From positions 1 through 64,000 of the forward strand of contig JAGKQI010000004.1 of NCBI GenBank assembly GCA_018806915.1: 64,000 nucleotides of DNA, written 5' to 3'. Source of the DNA: Phytophthora colocasiae (Eukaryota > Oomycota > Peronosporomycetes > Peronosporales > Peronosporaceae). The notes under the pieces were generated by a model. That model searched no databases. It was given only the letters and a program-made list of their open reading frames with translations, and was not told the DNA's origin. Numbering within the stretch: the first letter of the stretch is position 1; each line of letters starts with the position of its first letter. Made by a program: the position numbers and the translations under genes. Shown here piece by piece: positions 1 through 9,388 of the stretch.

Positions 1-1407
1 TAGTTGGGGCGATTCCTCCATCGGCGGAGCTTGAGATGTATCGATGCCGTGGGTGCCGGTGCTGCAGAACCAGAGTCAACTCCAGACGAAAGTGTAGGTA
101 CAGACACAGGAGCTGAAGTTGAAGCGGCAGTAGGAGACGGAGTAGGGACTGGAGGCGGCAACGACGCGTTAGAAGGCGCCGGTGACGGGGTTGGGACTAG
201 AGGCTTGGCTGCTACTGGTGACGCAGAGGAGGAAGAAGAACTCGTGCCGATGTGCTGTCCCTTGCTGACACTAGGTGACGGCGTGCGTTGAGGCGTGGGA
301 GGTGAAACCTTGCGAGCTGGTGTACCAACAGCAGGTGAAGACGGTACTGGAGTCGTCGTCTCTGCTTGATCCCTTTTCTGATGAGGAAGATCCGCTCTTC
401 GCACGTTGAGGAGTAGATCGACCCTTGCCAATCTTCAGTTCGTCTGTCTTGATGGCGTTGGGTGGTGACGTATCACTCTTCGTGAGTACTGCTAGAGCGA
501 CTGGGAGTTGCCGTCTTGAGATCAATGGGTTTGACAGCACCAGCACGCCCAATTCCAGTAATCATCGAGGACGTCGCGCTCTTCCGCGGGGTCTTACCAC
601 GTCCAGAGCTGGTTGTTGTCGTCGTAACAGCTACTGCTGTCGCAGCGGCCGCATCGTCAATGCCCACGTCCTGTTCCGTGAGGCAGAGCCACTTGTGCAG
701 TTGCACCAAGAGTGTCGAGATCCAGCATCTCGTAGATATCGTCGTCTCCGTAGGTTTCCATGAAGTCCGGCTCCTGATTGGCCTCGAGATAATAGTCCAC
801 GTCCTCCTTCAACTCGTCCACCTGTTCCGGCTCCAGCATTGAGTTGTCCAGTAGTCGGTTGATCTGCTCGAGCTTAAGAATGTGCCACTTATGTCTGGAC
901 AGAAGCTTCTCCTTCTCCTCGATCTCCGCCTTGTTGCGGTTGCGTCCTTTGGCCGAATGAAGACGTTCCACATCACTCTCGAGCGCTTCCAATCTGCACA
1001 TTAAACTGGTTGAGAGCGTCCTGGATCCAGGCATGAGACTGTTGTCTGGCTTGTTGTTCTGGGTCCAGCCGTTCCACTTGAGCAAGACCCTCTTTACTGT
1101 ACGCCTTGGTTTTGGTCTCCTTCTCACACACTTTAAACTCCTCCATCTTCTGCTCAATGAGTTTACGAGCGTCCACTAACGGCCGCTTGTCCTTGACGTC
1201 CGAATTGCCAATCCACGTCTTGATTTGGTCTCGGAAGCGCTGGAGTTTCTTAATCTCCTTCTTCAGGTCCGCCTCATGCTTCTCCTTCTGGTTCTGCGCA
1301 GTGGCGGCGTATACCTTGTCCCAGATATCGTTAAACACGTCCACACCTTCGCTCACTTTCTTCAATGTGCGGTCGATCTCGCTCAGGAGCTTCCGCTGGC
1401 CGGCCAT
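1..1407 (-). CDS. NOT3: CCR4-NOT complex subunit 3 (NOT3/NOT5 family), 3' end off window, frame-disrupted
   Basis: The N-terminal 140 residues match the NOT3/NOT5 family closely (KLLSEIDRTLKKVSEG near the start, then KKEIKKLQRFRDQIKTW and ETKTKAYSKEGL). NOT3 is a scaffold of the CCR4-NOT deadenylase, which shortens mRNA poly(A) tails. The ATG is at 1407. The reading continues through the coiled-coil region (ESDVERLHSAKGR, HILKLEQINRLLD, DDVDYYLE-like segment) into a Ser/Pro/Thr-rich linker, and the C-terminal NOT box lies beyond base 1. The frame changes at least four times: near 985-1000, between 657 and 715, near 490, and near 365. The first change fits a single extra base in otherwise conserved sequence, and no GT-AG intron of normal size explains it. 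Either the assembly carries indel errors here or the gene is decaying. Confidence 0.85.
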
Positions 1408-1582
1408 GGTGCCCTCAAGTGCGTTACTACTGCCTTAGGTTTCCTGGTGATACATGTATGAAGGGGGGGGGACAATATTGAATCGTTATGATTGGGTAAA
1501 AAGCATTGTTTTTTATCCAATGGGAAGTATGTTTGGTTTTAACGTTAGAACCATTTTTACATTGGAGAAACAAGCGTACAAG
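1408..1582. promoter_or_regulatory. Short divergent promoter region with CCAAT-type boxes
   Basis: This 175-bp gap separates the start of NOT3 (minus) from the start of the next gene (plus), so both promoters must lie in or around it. It holds CCAAT at 1517-1521 and the inverse ATTGG at 1491-1495 and 1561-1565, plus a G-run at 1464-1471. The promoter role is inferred from position. Confidence 0.35.
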
Positions 1583-2202
1583 ATGGCGAATGTGATGCTG
1601 ACGAGTGAGGCCGCGAAGGACCCCAACAAGCCCTTTGCGCTGCGAGTGGAGGACGTCTGCGCTAAGTTCGATGTCTGTTGTAGCCTCTACGAGAGTTTGT
1701 AGACCTAAGATCGTCAACTGACGACGCTGTGTGGGTTTGCAGGAACTGGTGTCCGAGTGTCTGTCGCTTGTGCAGTCCGAAGAGCAATCTCCGTTCGTTA
1801 TATGGCAGCTAAAACTTGCTAAGAAGTTGAAAATAAAGAGCTGATTGTATTGTTTTACTGGTTATATAGTGAAGGTGACGGTCAGGCAGGTATGGAGGAC
1901 CAAGTGGTTAAGAAACTCGAGCAATTCAACTCGGTGTGCGACGAGCTCTACAAGGAAATAGTACGGCGTCTAAAGGCAGTTAAGAGAAGCAAAGAAGGCT
2001 ATACACTGACAGTTCTGTTGTTGCACAGCTAAGACGGAAAGAACGGATGCTGAACGTCATGGAGAAGAGCCCCAAGAACGTGGACCTGCATCGCCAGATC
2101 CAGACGGCCGGTAATTTGGCGCAAGTGGTGGGCGACTTCCGCCACTTCCTAGAGACTGGAGCCGACCCAGCGCAAGTACAGCAGCCACCCAAAGTAAGTT
2201 GA
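1583..2202 (+). CDS. Small helical protein of unknown function, four predicted exons
   Basis: A model with exons 1583-1672, 1743-1796, 1886-1978 and 2029-2202 gives a continuous 136-residue protein starting MANVMLTSEAAKDPNKPF. All introns are in phase 0, and the acceptors read ttgcag, ggtcag and gcacag. The product is predicted to be mostly helical, with charged repeats such as QVVKKLEQFNSVCDELYKEI and a basic turn LRRKERML. Its size and helical nature recall small subunits of complexes such as Mediator, but I do not recognise it. The last codons overlap a strong donor (GTAAGT at 2194), so another exon is possible, although the opposing gene ends at 2204. Confidence 0.55.
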
Positions 2203-2203
2203 G

Positions 2204-3625
2204 CTAAATGAAACGCATTTGTATTTTTTCTGACAAGACAGTCCGCAGTGTCGAGGCAGTACACGCAGGGTCGATGAAGCCGCTTAGATGTTGAAAGGTA
2301 GCGATGGCGTTGTCGTTTGTATCGCTGGTACGCGTGTCCGCTGGGGTTGTGCCTGTAGTCGAAGCCGGAGCAGGAACGAACGCGGGAGTCAGATCAGCAT
2401 CCACATCGGGGTGAGGCTCGTCCGCGTTTTCGAGGTAGGGCACGATGGCGTTAGTGGACATCTGCGGCTCCGTCGCTGGCTTGGACCACGGCCCTTCCTC
2501 GGCGTTATTAGAGCGTAACAACCATTCGAGAACTGAGCTGTCGGTTGGAGAGCAGTGCGTAGACATCGGGGGAGGAGCGAGAGGCAGGGGCGTGTGCTGA
2601 AACTGGTGCTGGGCGACGAGTTCGTTCTGGATGGCACGGAAGAACACACACTTAAAACTACAGCACATACCAACAAGGAGGAAATCGATTCTAATCCACT
2701 CCAACCTGCTTTTGGACGAGCTGACTCAAGTGATGAATCTGGGCGGAGAGTCCATCAATCTTCCTGCTCAGTCGGTCTTCCAGCAGCGTCAAGTCTGATT
2801 ATCAAGCAAAACAGGAGAAGTTAGTGGCGTTACGCATAAGTGATGGGCTTATCACAAGAGCTCACCTCGCTTCAGCAACTTGGGAGGGGGCTCCTTGACG
2901 CGGATAGACGAGTCCGAGTTGTAGCTCGGGTGCTTCCGCTTTGACAGCACGCAGATGGCGTTGGTGAACACGGGAGTGAGATCCGCGACGTTGGCAGTGC
3001 ATTGCTCTTGGTCCACCTCGATGCGCAGTTTGAATCTTTGTCCGTCCTTTCGCCGACTCACTTTCTCAAGGCGAAATTGCACCAACGCCTTGCGCGTGGA
3101 CGACCGAATCACTACCGAGTCGTAGTCGTTGCCCACGAAGCGGAAGATTTCTTGGTCCGAGTCGTCCACACGCTTCCCGGACTCGAAGAAGAGCAGAATC
3201 CGAAGTGGAATATCAATAAAATCCTTGTCAGGGGACCGCGCGGACTCTCCAAGTTCATTAAACTCTACCAGTGTCACCTCCACCTCCAAAGCATTCGCCT
3301 TACCGCCTTCGTCCTTGTAGAACTCCGATGCAGGCTGCTTGGTAATGACCAGTCGGCGTGTCCAATTGGGTCTCTTGGACGAAAATCCGGGGATCGTCAT
3401 CGTCTCCGTCTTGATGCTCGACATCGCAGAAGTAGCTACTGCATTTGTAGTTGATGAAGACTTCGGGCTGAGTAGGTTTGGCGGTGGGGCTAATGGGAAA
3501 CCAATGATCGTTGCAGCATCCGATCCTGGATGTCCGTTAGCTGCAGCTACGAGCCCTGGCAAGTGGAAACTGGGCTCAGCAGGCGATTCGTGCTTCGTTC
3601 TGGAAGCTGTGGCAGTGATGTGCAT
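2204..3625 (-). CDS. Unrecognised conserved-looking protein with a central beta-rich domain and coiled coil
   Basis: Three exons (3625-2866, 2794-2706, 2626-2204) joined by GT-AG introns of 71 and 79 nt give 423 residues. ATG 3625 was chosen because the upstream in-frame extension starts only at a TTG. Residues 1-90 are low complexity. Residues about 95-225 form an alternating beta-type region (NWTRRLVITKQPASEFYKD, IPLRILLFFESGKRV, FRFVGNDYDSVVI, FKLRIEVD), followed by a basic segment and a short amphipathic helix (LEDRLSRKIDGLSAQIHHL). The tail is Pro/Thr-rich and acidic. The beta region with adjacent basic residues could be an Ig-fold, transcription-factor-like domain, but that is only an impression. 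The stop codon is 1 nt from the stop of the convergent plus-strand gene. Confidence 0.6.
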
Positions 3626-3984
3626 CTCCAGGCGCAAGTTGCAAACTGAAAATTAGTAGGCGAGAAAGGCTTCAACGTAGGTGTCGTCACTTGGGCAGTT
3701 GTGGGACGAGCAGCTGAGACCCGCGTCACGGACGGGAAGCGACTGCCAACGCCCAACGCCCGCACGTCAAAAGCCCATCAGTCTGTGGATGGAGAAAAAC
3801 AACCAACAGAAATGCACATCAACCGTCAAAATGACTACTGCTCTGCTCTGCTCACGTGTCCCTTGATGATCCAAATGTAGCCATTTTCTAAATGTGGTAC
3901 GCAAACCAGTAAAAGTGAGATCCTAAAACTTTTCAGCCAGTCATCGTCGTTTCCTTTGACCAATGAAAAACACCTGGCGTTTGT
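3626..3984. promoter_or_regulatory. Divergent intergenic region
   Basis: This 359-bp gap lies between two genes pointing away from each other and therefore should contain both promoters. A CCAAT pentamer sits at 3960-3964, 21 nt before the downstream ATG. No convincing gene is visible inside it. Confidence 0.35.
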
Positions 3985-5141
3985 ATGGGAGGGAGTATAG
4001 CGATGGAGGTGCAGGAAGCCGCGAGTCGCCTCCTGGCGTGTCCGCTGCTGAGTCGCGAGCGTGAGGCTGAGCGGCAACGCGCTATACAGAGGCCATTGGC
4101 TGTCAGTTGGCGCGAGAAAACGGAGGCGAACGGCCAAGTGTACATCAGTATCAGTAGCGATGAAGAAGAGGACGAAGAAGAAGAAGAAGAGGAGGAACGT
4201 GTTGTTAGACGGCCGATAACGCCGCCTAAGGAAATCAAAAGGGAAGCACCAGAGCTGGAGATTGTTACGATTGAAAGTAGTAGTGAAGAAGAAGAGGAAC
4301 ACGCTCCGTTCGAAGTTGAAGAAAAAAATGCTCCATTTGAAGAGGAGAAGGAGCAAGAAGAAGAAGAAGAAGAAGAAGAAGAAGAACCAGTGAGAATTAA
4401 GAGGAAGTTGGAGGTGCTGGATCTCGAAGAGGAAGACGACGAGCAGCCTGTAATTGTGGAGCAGGAGCAGCAGAAACCGAAGAAACACCTGCGACAGGTT
4501 GCCACGAAGGAAAATGTGGTCTGGGAGCAGCACCACGTTGACGGTGTGAGGAAACGTCGGCTGGGAGAAGAAGATGCAGCATTTCTGCTATTCTACGGAG
4601 ACCGCGAGACCCCAAGTGCTAGTATTCTACGGCTTATTGTGGAGCTCATCTCGACTGGAGTCGGATCGCCCAGCGAATTCTTCAACAAATTCATTAAGTA
4701 CTTGCTGTGGCGCAAGTTCGGATCGGCAGTGGAGGCCGGACTGGCTGCTGAGCGAATCGTCCAGTCGGAATGGACCAAGATCGTGTTTGGTGCCCCGTGC
4801 CACCACATCGGCGAAGGTCTGGTCCAATGCCTCGACCGGAATTGCTGTCTCGACCCATCACGATCACAGTCCGGCCCTTGCAGTTTGCACGGAAGCAGTC
4901 ACAACGACGGAGTTTGTGCGTACCAGCAGTCACCAATTTATCTGACGTAGCTACCAAGCAAGAACCTAGGTCCCCACGTGCGACAGCAGAGGAGAAAGCA
5001 ATAGCTCAAGCGAACAAGTTGGCCGGAAAAGGAGTGCGTTCCAGACCACAGGCCAAAAGCCCAAAGAAGAGCACCAAAACCACACAAACAAAGCCTCCTC
5101 GGGGTGAAGTGCGGAAGCGCCCACTGGAGTGCAACGTATAA
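3985..5141 (+). CDS. Acidic nuclear-type protein, possibly the N-terminal part of the downstream acetyltransferase
   Basis: The ORF from ATG 3985 (second ATG at 4003) runs to 4950. It contains two long Glu/Asp runs (about residues 53-65 and 118-132) between basic patches. A globular-looking segment follows (FLLFYGDRETPSASILRLIV, EFFNKFIKYLLWRKFGSAV). Beyond about 4850 the coding character moves to another frame, which stays open to 5141 and is Lys/Pro-rich (KSPKKSTKTTQTKPPRGEV). The frame of the first part is the same as that of the acetyltransferase that follows. The stretch 4850-5104 could therefore be an unmodelled intron or two compensating indels inside one gene of about 4 kb. As a separate gene its function is unknown. 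Confidence 0.5.
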
Positions 5142-8001
5142 AGATGGCGTCAATGGATACGCTACGCCTGCACCATTCTCCCCTCGCAAGCAGCGACGGC
5201 GTAATGGAGAGGTTGGTCTTCCTACTGTGACACCACGACAAGTTGTGCGTGCCAAGAGCTCCAATGGACAAAGCATCAGCCAGAAGTTAATGGAGCCTTT
5301 GCCCTACGACTGCAGAACGCTTGGGGACAATAGGAGCTTGCCTGTTGGATGGAAACCGCCTGGAGAGCAGTCTGTTAATGGACAACCACTGTCAGTACCT
5401 CCTGTTGAAGTCAACCCGATGCTGCAGATGACAGCAGACGAAATTGCTCAACACATCGCCTCGGTTCGTCGAGAAGGGCGCTTTACCAGTTTTGAGAAGG
5501 TGACAGATATTTTATTGAAGCTCATGTCGGACCCGCGGAATCGGCATGGGGTTTTCAACACGCCAGTGGACCCCGTGGCTCTGGAATTACCCACGTACAC
5601 AACAATCGTGCAGCACCCGATGGATCTAGGAACGATCAAGCGCAACCTGGCAGCTGGAGAATATCTCGAGCTAGACGACTTTGTTGCTGATGTTCGATTG
5701 GTGTTTGAAAACGCGATGCTATTCAACCCCGACTCGCATTACATTCACATCGACGCTGGGATTTTGCTGAATCGGTTTAATGAATCCGTGAAAGCCGAGC
5801 AGAACCGACAAGCCAAACGCCAACGTGTACAGCATGTGTGCTTGGTGTGTCGTGGGAATACGTGCATTGTATGCCACCAGCAGTGCTTGGACAATACTCC
5901 ACCGCACCTCCAGTGCTCAGCCGGCTGTAGCACTGAGATACGGAAAGGCTCTGTTTATTTTATCACGGAGGACGGCACTCGCGTTTGGTGTCAGAAGTGT
6001 AAAACTCGACTCGCAAGGGACCGCAGCGCTCCAGATCGCACGAGTGATGATGCCACTGATGCTCTACTGAAGTCACTTATCAGGAAGAAGTGTGAAATTG
6101 GTGCGGAACCCTGGGTGAAGTGTGGAGAGTGCGATCGTTGGCTTCACCAGGTTTGTGGGCTTTACAATCCTGTCGTGGGGGCGTACGACTCGGCAAAAGC
6201 GCCCAAAACAGGACCTGACGGCTTGTCCATTGAAACGAATCGATACGTGTGTCCTCTGTGTCGTTGCCGACGTAAGCGCGCTACACCACCACCCGAGTCG
6301 CCCATGCGCAAAATCCTGAACGTGGATCCTGATGAGCACGCACAGAGCAACTCGTGTCTCAATATCCCGAGTTGCGAGCTCAGTATATTTATTGAGAGTT
6401 TTTTGCGGCGCGGACTGAACGACATTGGTGAGCGAGAAGCTGCTCAGACGCTGTACGTTCGGGCACTGTCCTTCCCAGGCGAGCATCTAACGGTTCCAGA
6501 AGGCGTGGTGCGTGCATTTGACGAGAATGCAGATCTTCTGGCTCAGATGCGACCTGGGACAGATACGAGCTCGCAGCGTATTCCTGCTCAGATCAGCTAT
6601 CTCTCACGTGGTCTGTATCTCTTCCAGAAGCACGAAGGGATGGAAGTTTGTCTGTTTACGATTTATGCTCAGGAGTTTGGAGATAACTGTGAGCTGGAGG
6701 CTAACCGGCGTGCCGTGTACATCGCCTATCTGGACAGTGTTCGATATCTGAAGCCTGCAAGTGCACGGACAGCAGCTTACCATCTGATTCTGCTGGCGTA
6801 CTTTGACTATGTGCGGCGTCATGGCTTTTCACGCGTACACATTTGGTCTTGCCCGCCTCAGAAGCGGATTAGTTACGTCTTCTGGTGTCGTCCCCCCTTT
6901 CAGAAGACCCCCAGTGCTGAGCATCTGCGCCGTTGGTACAATAATCTGCTTACTAAAGCGAAGGAGAAAGGGATCGTCAAGGACTGGACGACGCTATATG
7001 ACCGGTACTTCAGTGAAAGCGTGTGCGGGTCTAATGGCTGCGGAGATTCTACCCCTTCATCCTCCTTCGTATCTGTGAAGGAAGAAAGTGGTGTGGGTGT
7101 CTCCACCCGCGGTACTACTGTAGTGTCCGTGAATCCTGATCAGCTCGTGTGGCCAGCTCACCAGCTTCCCCCTATCTTTGACGGTGACATCATCCCATCG
7201 GAGCTAGAACGGATTCTTGGACGTATCATGTCGAGGAACGAGAAGCAGAAGCGAGCGAGCGAGAACAAGAAACTTGCCGCGAGGTCCGCGAAAAACATCT
7301 CCGTGGCTCGCACAGGTGGCAAGCTCTCTTTTGGCGGTGTGATTACGCGAATCAAGGAGGAAACACCAACAGTAACCCCCCAACCGCAGCAGGTCGACGT
7401 GAAAGTGCGTGAAGTATTCTCCAAGTGTCAGTTCGCAGTTCAAAGGCTGAAAAACGACTTGCTGGTGGTGGATTTGGAGGTGATCGATGATGCCAATGAT
7501 GCCGAAGTGGAAGGTGCTGGCTTTGCAGGAGAAAAGAGACAGAAGGGCTGCCATCCAGAGACGCTCGTGCCTTCGTGGTACGGCCAAGTCCCTCGGTTCT
7601 TCAGCAGTCGCTTCATGTTCCACCAGCTCTGCTCCCTTGCGGGCTATCAGTTCGACTCGTTGCGTCGAGCTAAACACTCGACGATGATGATGTTGCACCA
7701 CTACTTCAATGAGCAGCTCGCCCAGGTCAACATTTTCTGTCGTGAGTGCAGCCTGTTGATCACTCGCGTGGACTTTTGGTCCTGCCGCAACTGCGCTCGC
7801 TTCGCTCTGTGTGATAATTGCTATCGGCAGCAAGGAAGAGAGCACCAGCACCCGCTTTTCTTCGGCCCAGCGCCATTGACACTGCCGTCTCGAGTTGAGC
7901 AGATCTCCGAGCACCCAGCACCTCAGTATCAGTACCAGAATCAGTCTCCTGCTGCATTGCCGACCACGGTCAACGGTATTGACCAGCCTACCAAGTTTTA
8001 A
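5104..8001 (+). CDS. p300/CBP-type histone acetyltransferase (bromodomain, PHD-like, KAT11, ZZ)
   Basis: The open frame is 965 codons long. The first in-frame ATG is near 5290, so the true start is uncertain and may lie upstream. Domains in order: bromodomain at about residues 115-225 (QHPMDLGTIKRNLAAGEY, with the acetyl-lysine Asn in MLFNPDSHYI); Cys-rich and PHD-like fingers at about 240-400; KAT11 catalytic domain at about 410-640 (RRAVYIAYLDSVRYLKP, YHLILLAYFDYVRRHGF, HIWSCPP); ZZ finger at about 877-918 (FWSCRNCARFALCDNCY). The order matches plant and animal p300/CBP, which acetylate histones and act as transcriptional coactivators in the nucleus. The Asp of YLDSV and the Trp of HIW correspond to acetyl-CoA-binding and catalytic positions in p300. 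I see no lesion downstream of 5104. Confidence 0.9.
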   Translation: MKCGSAHWSATYKDGVNGYATPAPFSPRKQRRRNGEVGLPTVTPRQVVRAKSSNGQSISQKLMEPLPYDCRTLGDNRSLPVGWKPPGEQSVNGQPLSVPPVEVNPMLQMTADEIAQHIASVRREGRFTSFEKVTDILLKLMSDPRNRHGVFNTPVDPVALELPTYTTIVQHPMDLGTIKRNLAAGEYLELDDFVADVRLVFENAMLFNPDSHYIHIDAGILLNRFNESVKAEQNRQAKRQRVQHVCLVCRGNTCIVCHQQCLDNTPPHLQCSAGCSTEIRKGSVYFITEDGTRVWCQKCKTRLARDRSAPDRTSDDATDALLKSLIRKKCEIGAEPWVKCGECDRWLHQVCGLYNPVVGAYDSAKAPKTGPDGLSIETNRYVCPLCRCRRKRATPPPESPMRKILNVDPDEHAQSNSCLNIPSCELSIFIESFLRRGLNDIGEREAAQTLYVRALSFPGEHLTVPEGVVRAFDENADLLAQMRPGTDTSSQRIPAQISYLSRGLYLFQKHEGMEVCLFTIYAQEFGDNCELEANRRAVYIAYLDSVRYLKPASARTAAYHLILLAYFDYVRRHGFSRVHIWSCPPQKRISYVFWCRPPFQKTPSAEHLRRWYNNLLTKAKEKGIVKDWTTLYDRYFSESVCGSNGCGDSTPSSSFVSVKEESGVGVSTRGTTVVSVNPDQLVWPAHQLPPIFDGDIIPSELERILGRIMSRNEKQKRASENKKLAARSAKNISVARTGGKLSFGGVITRIKEETPTVTPQPQQVDVKVREVFSKCQFAVQRLKNDLLVVDLEVIDDANDAEVEGAGFAGEKRQKGCHPETLVPSWYGQVPRFFSSRFMFHQLCSLAGYQFDSLRRAKHSTMMMLHHYFNEQLAQVNIFCRECSLLITRVDFWSCRNCARFALCDNCYRQQGREHQHPLFFGPAPLTLPSRVEQISEHPAPQYQYQNQSPAALPTTVNGIDQPTKF

Positions 8002-8193
8002 TGTAAGCCCACCGATAATACTACATATTAGGGTAGTATATAATGACCGTTCCTGTTCAAGGCGATAATATCCATATTATGGATACACCAACTTGAACCA
8101 TTTTCTGGGTACATCACATCTGATTGGCTAATTATATGGAGGAGAACACTGCTCAGTGCGTTCTACGCCGCAATCGAAGAATATCCAACAACT

Positions 8194-9187
8194 ATGGGCA
8201 TGGAACTCCACGTACGTGCGTGCTCAGCGCGCAACCTTCTGGACAAGCAGACCTTTGGCAAACAGGACCCGTACTGCAAGCTGCAGCTCCGTGGCAAGAG
8301 CTTCAAGACGCGCGTGCATGACAACGGACGTACGTAGCAGTGGTTGTTCGTTTCCTCTCTCTCCCCCTCCTTTTTCTAACCCCCCCTTCCTTCCTTTTCC
8401 TGCAGACAAGACGCCAGTATGGAACGAAGTGTTCGTCTTCTCCGTTGTGGACCCACAGCTGGACCAACTTGTCATTGAGGTGAAGGACAAGAACTTCACG
8501 TCCAGCACACTCATCGGAGAGTGCCGACTGCCTGTCAGCATGTTCCTCAACGGCAGCGTCGTGGACCAGTGGTACACGCTCAACAACGGGTCCAGACAGG
8601 CAGGAGAGATCAATCTTCGCGTGCAGTTCAAGGGAGCAGGCATGCAGCCTTCAGGCGCCGCCCCTATGGCTTCCATGGAGAAGGCTCCCAAGCATGCAGT
8701 TGCTCAAGCTTACCCATACCCACAGCAGTCTGCAGCTCCTGGTTACCCTGCTGCCAGCTACCCGGCATCAAGTGCAGCTACTACTGCTGCTGTTGCTGCT
8801 GCTGCCGTTGCTGCAACGTCGACGCCTCAATATCCTCCTCAGCAGGCGTACTACCAGCAGCCTCCTCCTCCTCAATACGCGCAGCCCCCACCGCCTCATT
8901 ACGCACAGCCTCCACCACCGCAGTACGCTCAGCAGCCTGGATATTACCCACCGCCACCGCAGCCGGCTTACGGCTACGCTCCCCCAGCTACTGTAGCTTA
9001 CGCTGCAGGACCCCCGGTGATGGTGATGCAGGGAGGATCTCCATACGACCACCACCACCATCACCACCATGGAGGCTATGGTGGTCATGGCAGCAGACGT
9101 GGCAGCGGTATGAGCTCAGGATCGATGGCTATGGGCGTCGGCGCTGGTCTTCTTGGTGGCTTGCTGCTGGGCGAAGCGCTGGACTAA
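8194..9187 (+). CDS. C2-domain protein with Pro/Tyr/Gln-rich tail
   Basis: Two exons (8194-8329 and 8406-9187, a 76-nt intron with GTACGT donor and pyrimidine-rich acceptor tract) encode 305 residues. Residues 1-125 form a C2 domain (MELHVRACSARNLLDKQTF, DPYCKLQLRGKSFKTRV, TPVWNEVFVFSV, IGECRLPVSMFL). C2 domains bind membranes, often through calcium. An Ala-rich and QPPPPQYA-type repeat region follows, then a seven-His run and a Gly-rich hydrophobic end (GAGLLGGLLLGEALD). This layout resembles the plant SRC2-like C2 proteins. The ATG was chosen because it begins directly before the first C2 strand. Confidence 0.85.
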
Positions 9188-9388
9188 ATTACCTACTGAC
9201 GGTATCCTCTTCAGTGCTTCCAGTTTGATTGATTTGCTTTGGAAGAAGAGAGAAAGAGGTAACATGTATTTCCTTTAACTGAATCGCCATTTGCTTTTAT
9301 CAGTGCGATGTTGACTATTTTTGCTTCTACTTCAGAGCACAGGTGACATCCACTCACGTTCCAGCTAAGCTGCAGTCTTCTTGAACTG

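Noticed and set aside
4..291. 95-codon plus-strand frame at the left edge
   Set aside because: It is the reverse of the Ser/Pro/Thr-rich linker of NOT3 and has no domain; the minus strand explains it.
973..1010. Programmed +1 frameshift in NOT3
   Set aside because: No slippery site or conserved structure is visible, and further shifts downstream make errors or decay more likely.
4140..4400. Poly-Glu region as a trinucleotide-repeat expansion
   Set aside because: The codons are mixed GAA/GAG and interrupted, as usual in acidic nuclear proteins.
9030..9075. Seven-His run as a special metal-binding system
   Set aside because: It lies in the low-complexity tail of a C2 protein, where such runs are common.
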